Origin: Hymenobacter tibetensis | Lineage (GTDB): Bacteria > Bacteroidota > Bacteroidia > Cytophagales > Hymenobacteraceae | DNA: 64,000 nucleotides | Assembly: GCF_022827545.1 (NCBI RefSeq) | Contig: NZ_CP094669.1 | Span: forward strand, 3,810,001 to 3,874,000 | Direction of reading: 5' to 3' | Part shown: piece by piece, positions 11,072-17,800 of the stretch | Position numbering within the stretch: the first letter of the stretch is position 1 | Layout of the letters: the number at the start of each line of letters is the position of its first letter | Made by a program: the position numbers and the translations under genes | Notes under the pieces: model-generated | Told to the model about the DNA's origin: nothing | What the model saw: the letters and a program-made list of their open reading frames with translations, nothing else | The model's database searches: none

Positions 11072-11653
11072 ATGAATAAAATCTTTGGCTACGCCCGCGT
11101 CTCCACCGTCGACCAGAATCTAGACACGCAACTTGACATCCTGACTAAAGCGGGGTGCGACCAAATCTTCCAGGATAAAATCACGGGCATGAGCCTGCAA
11201 CGTCCTGCCTTAGATGAGATGCTGGGGTTGCTACGCGAAGGCGACACGGTGCTGGTAGCGCGCTTCTTTCGCCTGGGCCGTAGCCGAGACCATGTGATTC
11301 ATCTAGTCAACTCGTTTCATCAGCGCGGCATTTACTTCAAGGCCCTGGACCTAGGCATCGACACGACCACACCGGCCGGCAAGTTCATGCTGTCCATTTT
11401 CGCCTCGCTCGCGGAGTACGACCGTGAGAGCATCTTGGAGAAGACCAAAGCGGGCCAGCAACTGGCGGCGGCACAGGGTAAGCATATCGGCCGTCCTAAG
11501 GGGTTCGATGCCGAGAACCTAGCCAAAGTGAAGAGAGCATTGGCGAGAGGTCTATCTGTGGCGGAAACGGTAGCATTAACGGAGATCAGTCTCTCTAGTG
11601 TTAAGCGCTATCGGAAGCACTTACAAGCTTCAATTGAACAACGTGGCATTTAG
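11072..11653 (+). CDS. Serine recombinase of the resolvase/invertase family
   Basis: 193 aa. It catalyses site-specific DNA recombination through a phosphoserine link. The nucleophile is S11 in FGYARVST, followed by the DQN-DTQ motif. The regulatory FARFFRLGRSR-like segment and the long helix (GKFMLSIFASLAEYDRE) are in place, and the C-terminus has a helix-turn-helix (residues about 155-185). Length is that of Tn3-type resolvases and Pin/Hin invertases rather than of large serine integrases. It may resolve or invert a local element; the 56-bp palindrome and structured DNA just downstream (11730-11866) are candidate sites. Its own promoter is not clear. Confidence 0.95.
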   Translation: MNKIFGYARVSTVDQNLDTQLDILTKAGCDQIFQDKITGMSLQRPALDEMLGLLREGDTVLVARFFRLGRSRDHVIHLVNSFHQRGIYFKALDLGIDTTTPAGKFMLSIFASLAEYDRESILEKTKAGQQLAAAQGKHIGRPKGFDAENLAKVKRALARGLSVAETVALTEISLSSVKRYRKHLQASIEQRGI

Positions 11654-11729
11654 AGTGATTCTACTCTCACTATATCCTGTTATAATAAGGGTCCTTAATT
11701 TCTATTACACTCCGCTTTTTCACAATAGT

Positions 11730-11785
11730 ACCCCCTAAGTAAGATGGCCTCTACGCATGCGTAGAGGCCATCTTACTTAGGGGGT
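11730..11785. repeat. 56-bp perfect palindrome
   Basis: Arms 11730-11757 and 11758-11785 are perfectly complementary with no spacer (core CTACGCATGCGTAG, ends ACCCCC and GGGGGT). It lies between the recombinase stop and the convergent zinc-ribbon gene. It could act as a two-way terminator or as a recombinase or replication site. Zero-spacer palindromes of this size are usually unstable, so it may be recent or selected. Confidence 0.85.
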
Positions 11786-11789
11786 CATC

Positions 11790-11865
11790 AAGCGTAACAG
11801 TTGTTACACCGTATCAATTTAGGCGATATTTAAGGCTAAATGCCGTTACTGTAACTGATACGCTT
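11790..11865. repeat. Imperfect inverted repeat next to the zinc-ribbon gene
   Basis: AAGCGTAACAGTT at 11790-11802 pairs with AACTGATACGCTT at 11853-11865 with one mismatch, and an inner pair ATTTAG/CTAAAT lies between. The right arm touches the stop codon of the minus-strand gene. Together with the palindrome at 11730-11785 it makes about 135 bases of strongly structured DNA. Confidence 0.55.
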
Positions 11866-12503
11866 TACTCTAGTAGTCTATCATATAACTGCTTTTTCCA
11901 TTTTTTGGTAAGCTCATATCGACCCATGTGACCTGTAAGCCATTTAGTCCGCGCTTCTTGCATGGTATCGGCGAACACCTTAGCCGCATCGCGCAAATCG
12001 TTGATTCGCTGCCGAGCTATACTATTTGGCTGCCCCAGATAAGGATGCTCTTTATAGTCTTCTAAACAGTCTATCGCCATGGCCCACAGCTGACTTAACT
12101 GGTCGGCCTTCAGGTGCTGGCCTTCCCAGTGAAGTAAGGCCTCAATGGCTTTCATGTAGTACCGATGCACCTCCCGCGCTAACGCTTGATCTTTACGCTG
12201 TTGTTCTTGCGCGTCTCGTAGGGCTTGTTGTTTTCGCCACTTGGTATGGAAGTCATCTTCTTCTGGATCATCGTCCTCATCGCGCGCTACTACCGTGAGG
12301 GCAGTACTTGACGGAGGAGACACCGGAATTGGCATTTGCCAGGGTAAGAGATCTATGTCCGTGAAAAGGGACGCTTCTTCGTTTTGCTGCTCTTGCTGAT
12401 GTCGATGCGCCCACACCCGGCAGGCAACACTACAGTAAATTTTGTCGGCGCGACCGGAAAACCAAGTTTCACACACAGCACATTGTTTCTCAGAAGTAGG
12501 CAT
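11865..12503 (-). CDS. Zinc-ribbon-like protein of the mobile island
   Basis: 212 aa from ATG 12503; the open frame continues upstream to 12737 but that part reads through the inverted repeats and is not protein-like. The N-terminus has a Cys cluster (CAVC...YCSVAC, residues about 8-28), resembling small zinc-binding proteins with a C-x2-C...C-x3-C pattern. The middle is acidic (DEDDDPEEDD), and residues about 100-210 are predicted mostly helical and charged. No enzyme motif is seen. Similar short zinc-ribbon proteins accompany VapE-type genes on Bacteroidota integrative elements. It could bind DNA or regulate replication; this is inference. Confidence 0.7.
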   Translation of the reverse strand: MPTSEKQCAVCETWFSGRADKIYCSVACRVWAHRHQQEQQNEEASLFTDIDLLPWQMPIPVSPPSSTALTVVARDEDDDPEEDDFHTKWRKQQALRDAQEQQRKDQALAREVHRYYMKAIEALLHWEGQHLKADQLSQLWAMAIDCLEDYKEHPYLGQPNSIARQRINDLRDAAKVFADTMQEARTKWLTGHMGRYELTKKWKKQLYDRLLE

Positions 12504-12560
12504 AATAGGATTTGAAAAAGAAAATGGATTAAAACACAAAGGGCCAACGTGTTTTATGCA

Positions 12561-12746
12561 GCCTTTTAGATGCATTCTTCTCGTGCCAGGCGTGCCACTT
12601 GTTTTTATAGCCTGGCAAGGCGTATCACATGAGCAAGCGGTACAGGCTGTCACGTGACAGGAGCACCTAAGAAGACAGTGAATAAGGCCTGTGGGACCAA
12701 ACACGCGGGTGGCATGCCTGGCACGAGAAGAATGCATCTAAAAGGC
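12561..12746. repeat. 186-bp unit bounded by 38-bp inverted repeats
   Basis: Arms 12561-12598 and 12709-12746 match over 38 bp with one mismatch (each begins or ends GCCTTTTAGATGCATTC or its complement). The 110-bp interior has a 14-bp palindrome CTGTCACGTGACAG near 12647-12660. The right arm ends at the base before the VapE-like gene's stop codon. No target duplication was seen. It may be a MITE-like insertion or a large 3' hairpin of the VapE transcript. Confidence 0.8.
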
Positions 12747-14021
12747 TTAGTGATTGGTGTTGGTACTGGGCAGCGTGTCTTCGGCCCACGTTCGTTGTCC
12801 TAGGGCCTGGACATAATAGCCTCCCACGCGCCCACCTTGCGCCAGACGTTTCTGCTGCCTGGGTATCCCTAAGCGGGCCAGAGCTTCCCCTAGAAACCTT
12901 TCACGCAAGTTGCGAACCGTAGAGCGCAGCTGCAGCTCTTCCTTAATTTGGGCCAGGGTATAAAATTCTTTTCCCGGCTCAAAATGCATCACCACCAACT
13001 CATACTCCGGCGTATCCTGCTGAAATTGCCGGTTGCGTTCGTGTAAAGCGTCCAGTTCGTCTTCGTCAAACCAATATTGGAAGCCCGTTTGCCAGAGATG
13101 ATATGCTTCGCTCCACACGGCCTCTAGGTCAATTTGCCGTGCGGCTTCAATGTTGATGGCTTCAATCTGAAAGGGCAAAAAGCGCCGCGAACCCGTGGGG
13201 TCTGTGAGAAAGTCTGCCCCGTTGACACTGCCCATAAAACTTGCTCGACGCGGCAACTCCGCAATTAGTCGGTCGTAGGGCCGACGTAGCTTTACCGAGG
13301 GTTGTGTAATGAGGGTTTTGAGCGAGTTTTCATCCCGCTTGTTGATCGTGCACAACTGATCATCAATGTTGATGAAAAAGTATTCGGCCAGCATGGACTG
13401 GGTATCTTTATTCTCCACCTGAAGCTTACCCGTAAACAGGTACCGCACTGCTAACGGTGGCGGGCAAAGCAGTTCCAGCCAAGTCGTTTTATACTGCCCT
13501 TGCCCTCCTGTCAGAACCAAGCAAGTGTGATTCTGGCACCCCACAGGAGTTAGGGCATTTGCAATGGTAGCAACCAACCATTTGGTGAGATAGTGAGTGA
13601 ACACGACTGAATCGACCAGCTTCACCGTAGCGGCCAGCTTCGCAATGTGGCCGGTAGCAGCCGGCTTCGTACCAAGCATGGTGAAATATTCCTGCAACGG
13701 ATCTACGCGAGGTGAAAAGTCCGAAGCCAACAACCGGTTCAACCCATCCGAACCCATCGCACATTGGTTGTGCGCCAGTTCCCGCAGGATGCTGTTGAGC
13801 TGGTAATCATTCAACGGCTCGTAGAGAATAGAGCTCCCAGCTGGTCGCCATTCGACTACTCCTTTCACTACATTGAAGCGCACCTCATAGCGCTGCTGTA
13901 TGTATTGCTCTGCCCGCGCTAGTTTATTGTCTGCCGAGTTCGCCTTAAGCGATTTCTGCCGTTTCGGCAACGCTGGCTTCTTCGGCGGCACTTCTTCTAG
14001 GGAAGGTCTATGGCGTTTCAT
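12747..14021 (-). CDS. VapE-like primase-helicase (virulence-associated E family)
   Basis: 424 aa. Superfamily 3-type helicase domain of the VapE family found on phages, satellites and integrative elements, where it starts element replication. The Walker A motif is GGQGQYKT (G172 to T179) and the Walker B-like FINIDD is at 216-221. The family signature GSVNGADFLTDPTGSRRF follows at 264-281. The N-terminal basic part (residues 1-40, RHRPSLEEVPPKK) and about 100 residues before the ATPase may be a primase-associated region. It overlaps the upstream gene by 4 bases (start/stop overlap), indicating translational coupling. It is strong evidence that this segment is or was a mobile element. Confidence 0.93.
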   Translation of the reverse strand: MKRHRPSLEEVPPKKPALPKRQKSLKANSADNKLARAEQYIQQRYEVRFNVVKGVVEWRPAGSSILYEPLNDYQLNSILRELAHNQCAMGSDGLNRLLASDFSPRVDPLQEYFTMLGTKPAATGHIAKLAATVKLVDSVVFTHYLTKWLVATIANALTPVGCQNHTCLVLTGGQGQYKTTWLELLCPPPLAVRYLFTGKLQVENKDTQSMLAEYFFINIDDQLCTINKRDENSLKTLITQPSVKLRRPYDRLIAELPRRASFMGSVNGADFLTDPTGSRRFLPFQIEAINIEAARQIDLEAVWSEAYHLWQTGFQYWFDEDELDALHERNRQFQQDTPEYELVVMHFEPGKEFYTLAQIKEELQLRSTVRNLRERFLGEALARLGIPRQQKRLAQGGRVGGYYVQALGQRTWAEDTLPSTNTNH

Positions 14022-14395
14022 AGACCTAATTCCGTTAGCGAGTGATAAATGGGAATGCGTAACGGCACCTGGTATCCTACTTCCCGCGGATCAGGACCCA
14101 GATAGATTTCGGCGGAGCGAAAGGTCGAGTCTCGCTGCCGAGCCTCAACTAAGCACTGCTCCACTGGATGCCATAGGTGTGGAAGATGAATTGGCAAAGC
14201 ACAACCTTCTTGGATGGCCTTACGCAAGGCAGATTGCCCGTAACGTCGCGCGTTGGCTACTTTATGCTTAATGTACAAGCGCCGTCGTTGAGCTTCAGTG
14301 GGAATAGAGGTACTAGTCCAACCAACTAGCCAGTTATCTACCTCACTATCCAACTCCAATAGTTCGGCATCAGAAGCACGGAGGTCATTTAGCAT
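14018..14395 (-). CDS. Small protein of unknown function coupled to the VapE gene
   Basis: 125 aa. Not recognised as a named family. It begins MLNDLRASDAELLELDSEV and is charged, without signal or membrane segments. The gene overlaps the start of the VapE gene by 4 bases and the end of the HTH gene by 7 bases, so the three form a tight cassette. In related elements a short gene often sits here between the excisionase-like regulator and VapE; it may help load the helicase or act as a primase accessory. That role is inference from position. Confidence 0.75.
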   Translation of the reverse strand: MLNDLRASDAELLELDSEVDNWLVGWTSTSIPTEAQRRRLYIKHKVANARRYGQSALRKAIQEGCALPIHLPHLWHPVEQCLVEARQRDSTFRSAEIYLGPDPREVGYQVPLRIPIYHSLTELGL

Positions 14396-14577
14396 GCAAC
14401 ACGCCCCTCCTTCGGCTTATGAGACTCTAGGTATGTGATCAGTTCGCTGCGCTTGTACAGTACCCGTTTATCCGACGAGTGATAGGCCGTAATATAGCCT
14501 TCACGTCTTTTTTTGTTGAATGTCGGCTTAGACAGTCGAACCAACTCTAGAGCCTGCTTAGTGGTGAGATATTCCAC
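14389..14577 (-). CDS. Excisionase-type helix-turn-helix protein, probably only the 3' part
   Basis: 62 aa from a GTG at 14577. It matches the HTH_17 (MerR/excisionase) domain: EYLTTKQALELVRLSKPTFN is the helix-turn-helix and VLYKRSELITYLES the wing. Such proteins in Bacteroidota normally carry 30-50 residues before this domain. Those residues appear in another frame just upstream (14547-14714), so the gene is probably interrupted. If translation starts at the GTG, a minimal DNA-binding protein could still form. It overlaps the next gene by 7 bases. Likely job: control of excision or of the replication cassette. Confidence 0.75.
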   Translation of the reverse strand: MEYLTTKQALELVRLSKPTFNKKRREGYITAYHSSDKRVLYKRSELITYLESHKPKEGRVAC

Positions 14578-14714
14578 TGAGTCATGCTTATAAACTGCCT
14601 TGATGCTTCTTTAATTGGGCGAAGCTGTTCTTCCAGAAGGTCATTGAGTACTGCTCGAAGTTGCGGAAGCGAGAGAACGAATAGTGCCGCTTCAATTGGG
14701 GGTGATTCTTTCAT
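14547..14714 (-). pseudogene. 5' part of the excisionase-type gene in a different frame
   Basis: A 55-codon frame from ATG 14714 to TAG at 14547-14549. Its product starts MKESPPIEAALFVLSLPQLR and continues AVLNDLLEEQLRPIKEASRQ, the amphipathic N-terminal helix pattern usual in front of HTH_17 domains of Bacteroidota excisionase-like proteins. A shift of one base (back by one) near 14577 joins it to the HTH frame. No classic slippery heptamer is seen at the junction, so a mutation or sequencing error is more likely than programmed frameshifting. Confidence 0.65.
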
Positions 14715-14766
14715 ATGCCCTGGTTTAGTTGTTAAACCGAGGCAAGTTTCACTCCCTGTATGCGTC

Positions 14767-14787
14767 GCGTACGGGACATTCGTACGC
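14767..14787. promoter_or_regulatory. Possible operator of the HTH gene
   Basis: A 7-bp inverted repeat GCGTACG, 7 bases, CGTACGC, 53-73 bases before the ATG at 14714. The size and place suit a dimeric regulator. No promoter consensus was found beside it. Confidence 0.35.
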
Positions 14788-14814
14788 TATTTTACCTGCT
14801 AATATGATTTCTTA

Positions 14815-15717
14815 CTAGCTTTTGCTAGTTGTACCCTCTGGTTTGCCCTTAGCTCTCAGCCACTGCTCATTTTCTATAGTGTCAAGGCCTAATAACTTAA
14901 GCTGTGAAATAACCCATTCGATGTTCCGCTTCGTGTACATCAAATGATCGTGACCATAATCCGGGGCATTAAAGAAACGGAGCTGGGTTTCACGATCTGT
15001 TCCAGTAACAATGGCTACTAGCGTGATTGTAGTTGGATAATCAAGCGTTATGCCTCCCCTATGCCGGAGAAATTCAAATAGTAGCCCCACTTGTTTTGAA
15101 GTCGGCATGGATGATTTTGAATTGTGCTTTTCCTCACTTTTTCCTACAATAGTTTTGCGTCGGTCCCACTGGCTGGCCACCCGTAGCAATGATATAGAAC
15201 TATCATTTGTATTCTTAGCCTGCTCAAGCCGCTCGTTTAGGTGCACTTGGATTAGATTGTGCACATAGCGCACAAATCTATCTTTCAAGTTATTGGAGGC
15301 CTGCCGTTCGAAGTGGAAATTGAGTAAATTATGAATGTAAGTATCAGTCGGCGTATTAAACTCCGGATGATGACTATCTCCCCCATTCTCTATCCGGTAA
15401 AGAAGGCGCTCGTTAAGGTATTGCTCTCGCCACTCTTTCGATGGGTGTTCATAGCTACCGTCGGGCATTTGTACCCAGGGGTCTCGGAAAGCATATTGTA
15501 AATCGACAGGTAATGCATCATCCTGCTTTAACTGCCACTTCTCCGCAAATTCCTGCTGTAGGCGAGTTAGTACTTCTGGATTAGTCCTCAGTTCCTCTTT
15601 ATCTTGCCTTAACCTCTCCCAATCTTGTAGATAAGCCGTACTAGTTTCTTCACTACGTGTATACGACCGGTAGTCACTGAACACTACTAAGCACGAATGA
15701 AGCTTTACTGGGGGCAT
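14815..15717 (-). CDS. Protein of unknown function at the island edge
   Basis: 300 aa, not recognised. There is no signal peptide or membrane segment. The first 10-15 residues (MPPVKLHSCLVVF) look unlike the charged rest, so the true start may be downstream. Residues about 20-70 are rich in E, Q, R and L and could form a coiled coil; about 185-205 is a K/S-rich linker (KSEEKHNSKSSMPTSKQ); the C-terminal 90 residues (LLFEFLRHRGGITLDYP onward) look like a compact folded domain. Base composition is lower in GC than the flanking core genes, in keeping with transfer. It may be an accessory or defence gene of the island, but nothing proves that. Confidence 0.65.
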   Translation of the reverse strand: MPPVKLHSCLVVFSDYRSYTRSEETSTAYLQDWERLRQDKEELRTNPEVLTRLQQEFAEKWQLKQDDALPVDLQYAFRDPWVQMPDGSYEHPSKEWREQYLNERLLYRIENGGDSHHPEFNTPTDTYIHNLLNFHFERQASNNLKDRFVRYVHNLIQVHLNERLEQAKNTNDSSISLLRVASQWDRRKTIVGKSEEKHNSKSSMPTSKQVGLLFEFLRHRGGITLDYPTTITLVAIVTGTDRETQLRFFNAPDYGHDHLMYTKRNIEWVISQLKLLGLDTIENEQWLRAKGKPEGTTSKS

Positions 15718-15814
15718 AGATGAAAACTTTACCAGAGTTACCCAAACTTAACTGCAAAGCCCCATTTGTAAGAAGAAGGCAAATAATACACGGTCCCACT
15801 CACGGACCCACTAA

Positions 15815-15852
15815 CAAAAAAGCCTCGTTTGCAGGTTGCAAACGAGGCTTTT
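15815..15852 (-). terminator. Intrinsic terminator of tRNA-Lys
   Basis: An 11-bp stem (15822-15832 with 15838-15848, loop of 5) followed on the minus strand by a run of T (complement of the A-run at 15816-15821). It lies directly after the encoded CCA end of the tRNA. Confidence 0.85.
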
Positions 15853-15927
15853 GGTGATCCCGCTGGGATTCGAACCCAGGACCCATACATTAAAAGTGTA
15901 TTGCTCTACCAGCTGAGCTACAGAATC
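15852..15927 (-). tRNA. tRNA-Lys (anticodon TTT), CCA encoded
   Basis: Minus strand. The 7-bp acceptor stem begins GATTCTG and closes with CGGGATC, discriminator A and encoded CCA. The D arm (TAGCTCAGCTGGTAGAGC), the anticodon arm with loop CTTTTAA (anticodon TTT) and the T arm with GGTTCGAATCC are all regular. The mature body is 15855-15927 and CCA is 15852-15854. The 3' end faces the putative mobile island, the usual target side for integration. Confidence 0.97.
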
Positions 15928-15971
15928 AATTACTTTGCAATCAAAAACTCGCCGTATGGCGAATGGTGGCA

Positions 15972-16003
15972 CAAAAGTAGCCGGCCTGTTTCTACGCTCC
16001 AAA
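15972..16003 (-). promoter_or_regulatory. Promoter of tRNA-Lys
   Basis: On the minus strand TTTG (complement of 16000-16003) is followed after exactly 20 bases by TACTTTTG (complement of 15972-15979). This is the Bacteroidota -33/-7 consensus. Transcription would begin near 15966, about 39 bases before the mature tRNA. Confidence 0.8.
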
Positions 16004-16007
16004 CGTT

Positions 16008-16724
16008 TTGCTGAAAAAGCTTCTACTTTTTTTTCTGATTCAGTCCTGGTTTTCTCAACCTGCTACTGCCCAGAATGTTAATTCTGCTCTCGTTAAGGCC
16101 GACTCTGCTTTCGATGCCGGGGCTTATCAGGCGGCCTATGGGCAATACCGAAAGTTGTTGCGGCAGGAAGGCCTAGTATCGCCGCGCGTACTGCTCCGCA
16201 TGGCCTATGTGCAGGAAGGGCTTGGGCACTATCCGGCGGCGCTTTACTACCTGCATATGGTGCTGGTTAGGCAGCCCCGGTTGGCTACTTGGCGCAAAAT
16301 GGCTGAAATGGCCCGCAACCAACGCCTGACGGGCTACCCCGAAACTTGGCGGCAGGATTTGCAGCTTACATTTCGGCGCTACTACTACCTGGGGCTGCAA
16401 ATCCTGCTGATTGGCGCCGTAATAGGTGGTACGCTGTTGGTCGTGCGCCGGCACCAGGTAACGCGCGGCTGGTGGGTAACCTATGGCTCCTACCTACTGC
16501 TCACGGCTGTATACCTGAACCTATTAGGAACTGAGCGTGCGGCGCTGGTTGTACGGCCCCGCGCCGCCTTGATGGCTGGTCCAAGCGCTGGTGCCGCGTG
16601 GCTTACCACCGCCACCACCGGCGACCGACTCCTCGTGCAAGATCAGCAAGACACCTGGTATCAGGTGCAATGGCAGGGCCAGGAAGCCTACATCCGTGCG
16701 CAAGACTTGCTGCTGGTGCAGTGA
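16008..16724 (+). CDS. BatE-like TPR and SH3-type membrane protein
   Basis: 238 aa from a TTG at 16008; no ATG precedes the signal sequence (LKKLLLFFLIQSW...ATAQ), so a TTG start is the best reading. After the signal come about two TPR units (residues 25-95, ALVKADSAFDAGAYQAAYGQYRKL), then two transmembrane helices (about 128-148 and 155-172), then a small SH3-like domain (180-238). This layout is that of BatE, the last gene of the Bacteroidota bat aerotolerance operon. Here no batA-D genes are adjacent, so it may be an orphan paralogue. The C-terminus would face the periplasm. Confidence 0.75.
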   Translation: MLKKLLLFFLIQSWFSQPATAQNVNSALVKADSAFDAGAYQAAYGQYRKLLRQEGLVSPRVLLRMAYVQEGLGHYPAALYYLHMVLVRQPRLATWRKMAEMARNQRLTGYPETWRQDLQLTFRRYYYLGLQILLIGAVIGGTLLVVRRHQVTRGWWVTYGSYLLLTAVYLNLLGTERAALVVRPRAALMAGPSAGAAWLTTATTGDRLLVQDQQDTWYQVQWQGQEAYIRAQDLLLVQ

Positions 16725-16782
16725 GCTTATGCGGAGGCAGGTCGTGTTCAGGTGCTGAGTACATAATTCCCCAGCGTTATTC

Positions 16783-17586
16783 TTACAGCACGCCCTTCTC
16801 TTCCTTACGGAAGTGATTGAGGACCAGCTTATCTGTTAGGCTAGGAAGCCACTTATTGAGAAAAACGGTGAGCTTCCCTTGGCTGGTGAGCACTAAGTCG
16901 CGGCGGCGGTGGCGGACGGCATTGAGGATATGCTGCGCTACTTCCTCGCTGGTCATCATCTTCTGCTCATCACGGGGCGACTCTCCCTGCGCAGAGCCGT
17001 CGGCGGCGAGGGCCACTTGGCGGATATTGGAGGCCGTAAAGCCGGGGCAGGCCAACAGCACGTGTACGCCCTGCGGGAGCAATTCCGTACGCAGCGCTTC
17101 CAAAAAACCATGCATAGCAAACTTGGAAGCGGAATACCCGGTTCGCCCTGGCAGCCCGCGGTAGCCGGCAACGCTGCTTATTCCTACCACCGACCCTTTA
17201 CTGGCCAGGAGGTGAGGTAGCGCGAACTTGGTGGTGTACACGGTCCCGAAAAAATTGGTTTGCATCAGGCGCCGGATAACATCAAGGTCCACATCCTGAA
17301 ACCGGGCGCGCATACTGATGCCCGCGTTGTTGAGCAGGACATCCAGTTGGCCGAAAGCCTGAATAGTTTCGGCTACGGCACGCTCGGAATCGGCCTCTAC
17401 CCCTACATCGGCCCGAACAGTATGGTGTACAATGCCCAAGTCGGCTAGCGCGCGGGCTGTCTCCTGAAGGCGGGCTTCGTCGCGGCCCGTTACAACGATG
17501 CGGGCGCCGGCTTGGCCGAAGGCTAGGGCGCAAGCGCGGCCAATGCCGGATGTACCACCGGTAATGAGAACTACTTTGTCTTTCAT
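16783..17586 (-). CDS. Short-chain dehydrogenase/reductase
   Basis: 267 aa from ATG 17586; an ATG 9 bases upstream (17595) is also possible. Classical SDR with the NAD(P)-binding motif TGGTSGIG (residues 9-16), NNAG (86-89), N111, and the catalytic S138, Y151 and K155 (YSASK). The R at position 35 after the second strand (TGR) suggests NADP preference. The C-terminal part (about 200-267) carries a hydrophobic-basic segment like that of DHRS7/acylglycerone-phosphate reductase-like members, so a lipid or ketone substrate is possible. A weak -7-like element TAGTTTTG lies on the minus strand at 17628-17635. It converges on the BatE-like gene. Confidence 0.92.
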   Translation of the reverse strand: MKDKVVLITGGTSGIGRACALAFGQAGARIVVTGRDEARLQETARALADLGIVHHTVRADVGVEADSERAVAETIQAFGQLDVLLNNAGISMRARFQDVDLDVIRRLMQTNFFGTVYTTKFALPHLLASKGSVVGISSVAGYRGLPGRTGYSASKFAMHGFLEALRTELLPQGVHVLLACPGFTASNIRQVALAADGSAQGESPRDEQKMMTSEEVAQHILNAVRHRRRDLVLTSQGKLTVFLNKWLPSLTDKLVLNHFRKEEKGVL

Positions 17587-17800
17587 GCCTGGCAAAGGGT
17601 GCGGGGTCTGCTTTGATGCAGCGCTGGCAAAACTACTTATTTCGTAGGAGCTAGGCGATGAGTGGCACTAATTCCGGCTTTTCTTTCACTTGTATAATTT
17701 ATTAACCTATATATTATACCACCTATGCAATAAGCTGCATTTCGTGGCGCCATTGTTCCTACATTTAGAGTTTCTTACGATTCATTTTACGCAGTATTCT

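Noticed and set aside
12504..12737. Upstream extension of the zinc-ribbon gene
   Set aside because: It reads through the inverted repeats and produces a Cys-rich, disordered stretch; the ATG at 12503 fits the protein much better.
12561..12746. Integron attC site
   Set aside because: The arms are 38 bp and nearly perfect, without the short R/L boxes or the unpaired bases of attC, and there is no integron integrase.
14547..14580. Programmed -1 frameshift in the excisionase gene
   Set aside because: The junction lacks a slippery heptamer and a following stem, so a plain mutation is more likely.
11654..15852. CRISPR array or toxin-antitoxin pair in the island
   Set aside because: No regularly spaced repeats were found, and the small overlapping genes match a VapE/excisionase cassette rather than toxin families.
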